Below are positions 63,788-64,000 of a stretch of DNA of 64,000 nucleotides, in pieces. Below the pieces are notes generated by a model. The model saw only the letters and a list, made by a program, of their open reading frames with translations. It was not told where the DNA came from and made no database searches. Every line of letters begins with the position of its first letter. Position 1 is the stretch's first letter. This stretch comes from Acidobacteriota bacterium (GTDB taxonomy: Bacteria; Acidobacteriota; Terriglobia; Terriglobales; SCQP01). The translations under genes and the position numbers were made by a program. Location: positions 181,481 through 245,480 of the forward strand of contig DAIDIE010000029.1 of assembly GCA_027459505.1 (NCBI GenBank), read 5' to 3'.

Positions 63788-64000
<213 letters not shown>

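Overview
The window looks like a chromosomal segment of a high-GC, Gram-negative acidobacterium, probably a soil Terriglobia-type lineage. This is inferred from gene content: a bacillithiol-type BshC ligase, a KirBac channel, a DUF4382-type lipoprotein, malectin domains, several secreted plant-polymer hydrolases (GH26-, GH78- and GH30-like) and two full RND efflux systems. No 16S rRNA, tRNA or CRISPR array was seen, so the taxonomy is an inference.

Layout. 1-4168 (minus): the [NiFe]-hydrogenase maturation operon hypC-hypD-hypE-hypA-hypB-hypF, with hypF running off the left edge. 4411-7954: a membrane protein with a DNA-binding-like cytoplasmic domain and two periplasmic malectin domains, divergent from a secreted GH26-like hydrolase. 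8024-10210 (minus): TPR protein, Spinster-type MFS transporter and DinB-like protein. 10332-17512 (plus): methylmalonyl-CoA epimerase, two abutting gene remnants, MTA phosphorylase with a PfkB kinase, a membrane glycosyltransferase, MgtC, a DapF homologue with both catalytic cysteines replaced by serine, and PlsC. 17646-21789: DUF4382 lipoprotein, a CPA2 antiporter and a LacI regulator. 21896-25514 (minus): bshC, thiD and a threonine-dehydratase-like enzyme.

25871-36110 (plus): an RraA-like protein followed by an efflux operon MFP-RND-RND-TolC with two tandem permeases. 36289-38670: GH78. 38723-44813 (minus): a second efflux operon TolC-RND-MFP. 45530-47794: a methyltransferase and a trans-sulfuration enzyme. 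48198-54619 is a repeat-rich accessory patch: KirBac channel, GH30-CBM6 hydrolase, an orphan beta-propeller-like gene, an ArdC-like remnant and a vapBC-type toxin-antitoxin pair. Here two repeat families (called R1 and R2) are scattered. One R1 copy splits vapC and another abuts the broken ArdC gene.

54704-64000: NarL-type two-component pair, ornithine aminotransferase, a secreted hypothetical, then three adjacent histidine-kinase genes. The kinase at 55299-57422 and the one at 59852-62467 share a similar predicted OB-like periplasmic sensor. The middle gene of the last three has lost its phosphoacceptor histidine.

The strongest leads are: (1) the modular R1 element and its insertion into vapC, with a nested 112-bp unit bounded by inverted repeats; (2) the malectin membrane regulator next to the GH26 gene; (3) the histidine-less kinase; (4) the Ser/Ser DapF homologue; (5) the tandem RND pair with different proton-relay residues, which suggests a heteromeric pump with one inactive subunit.
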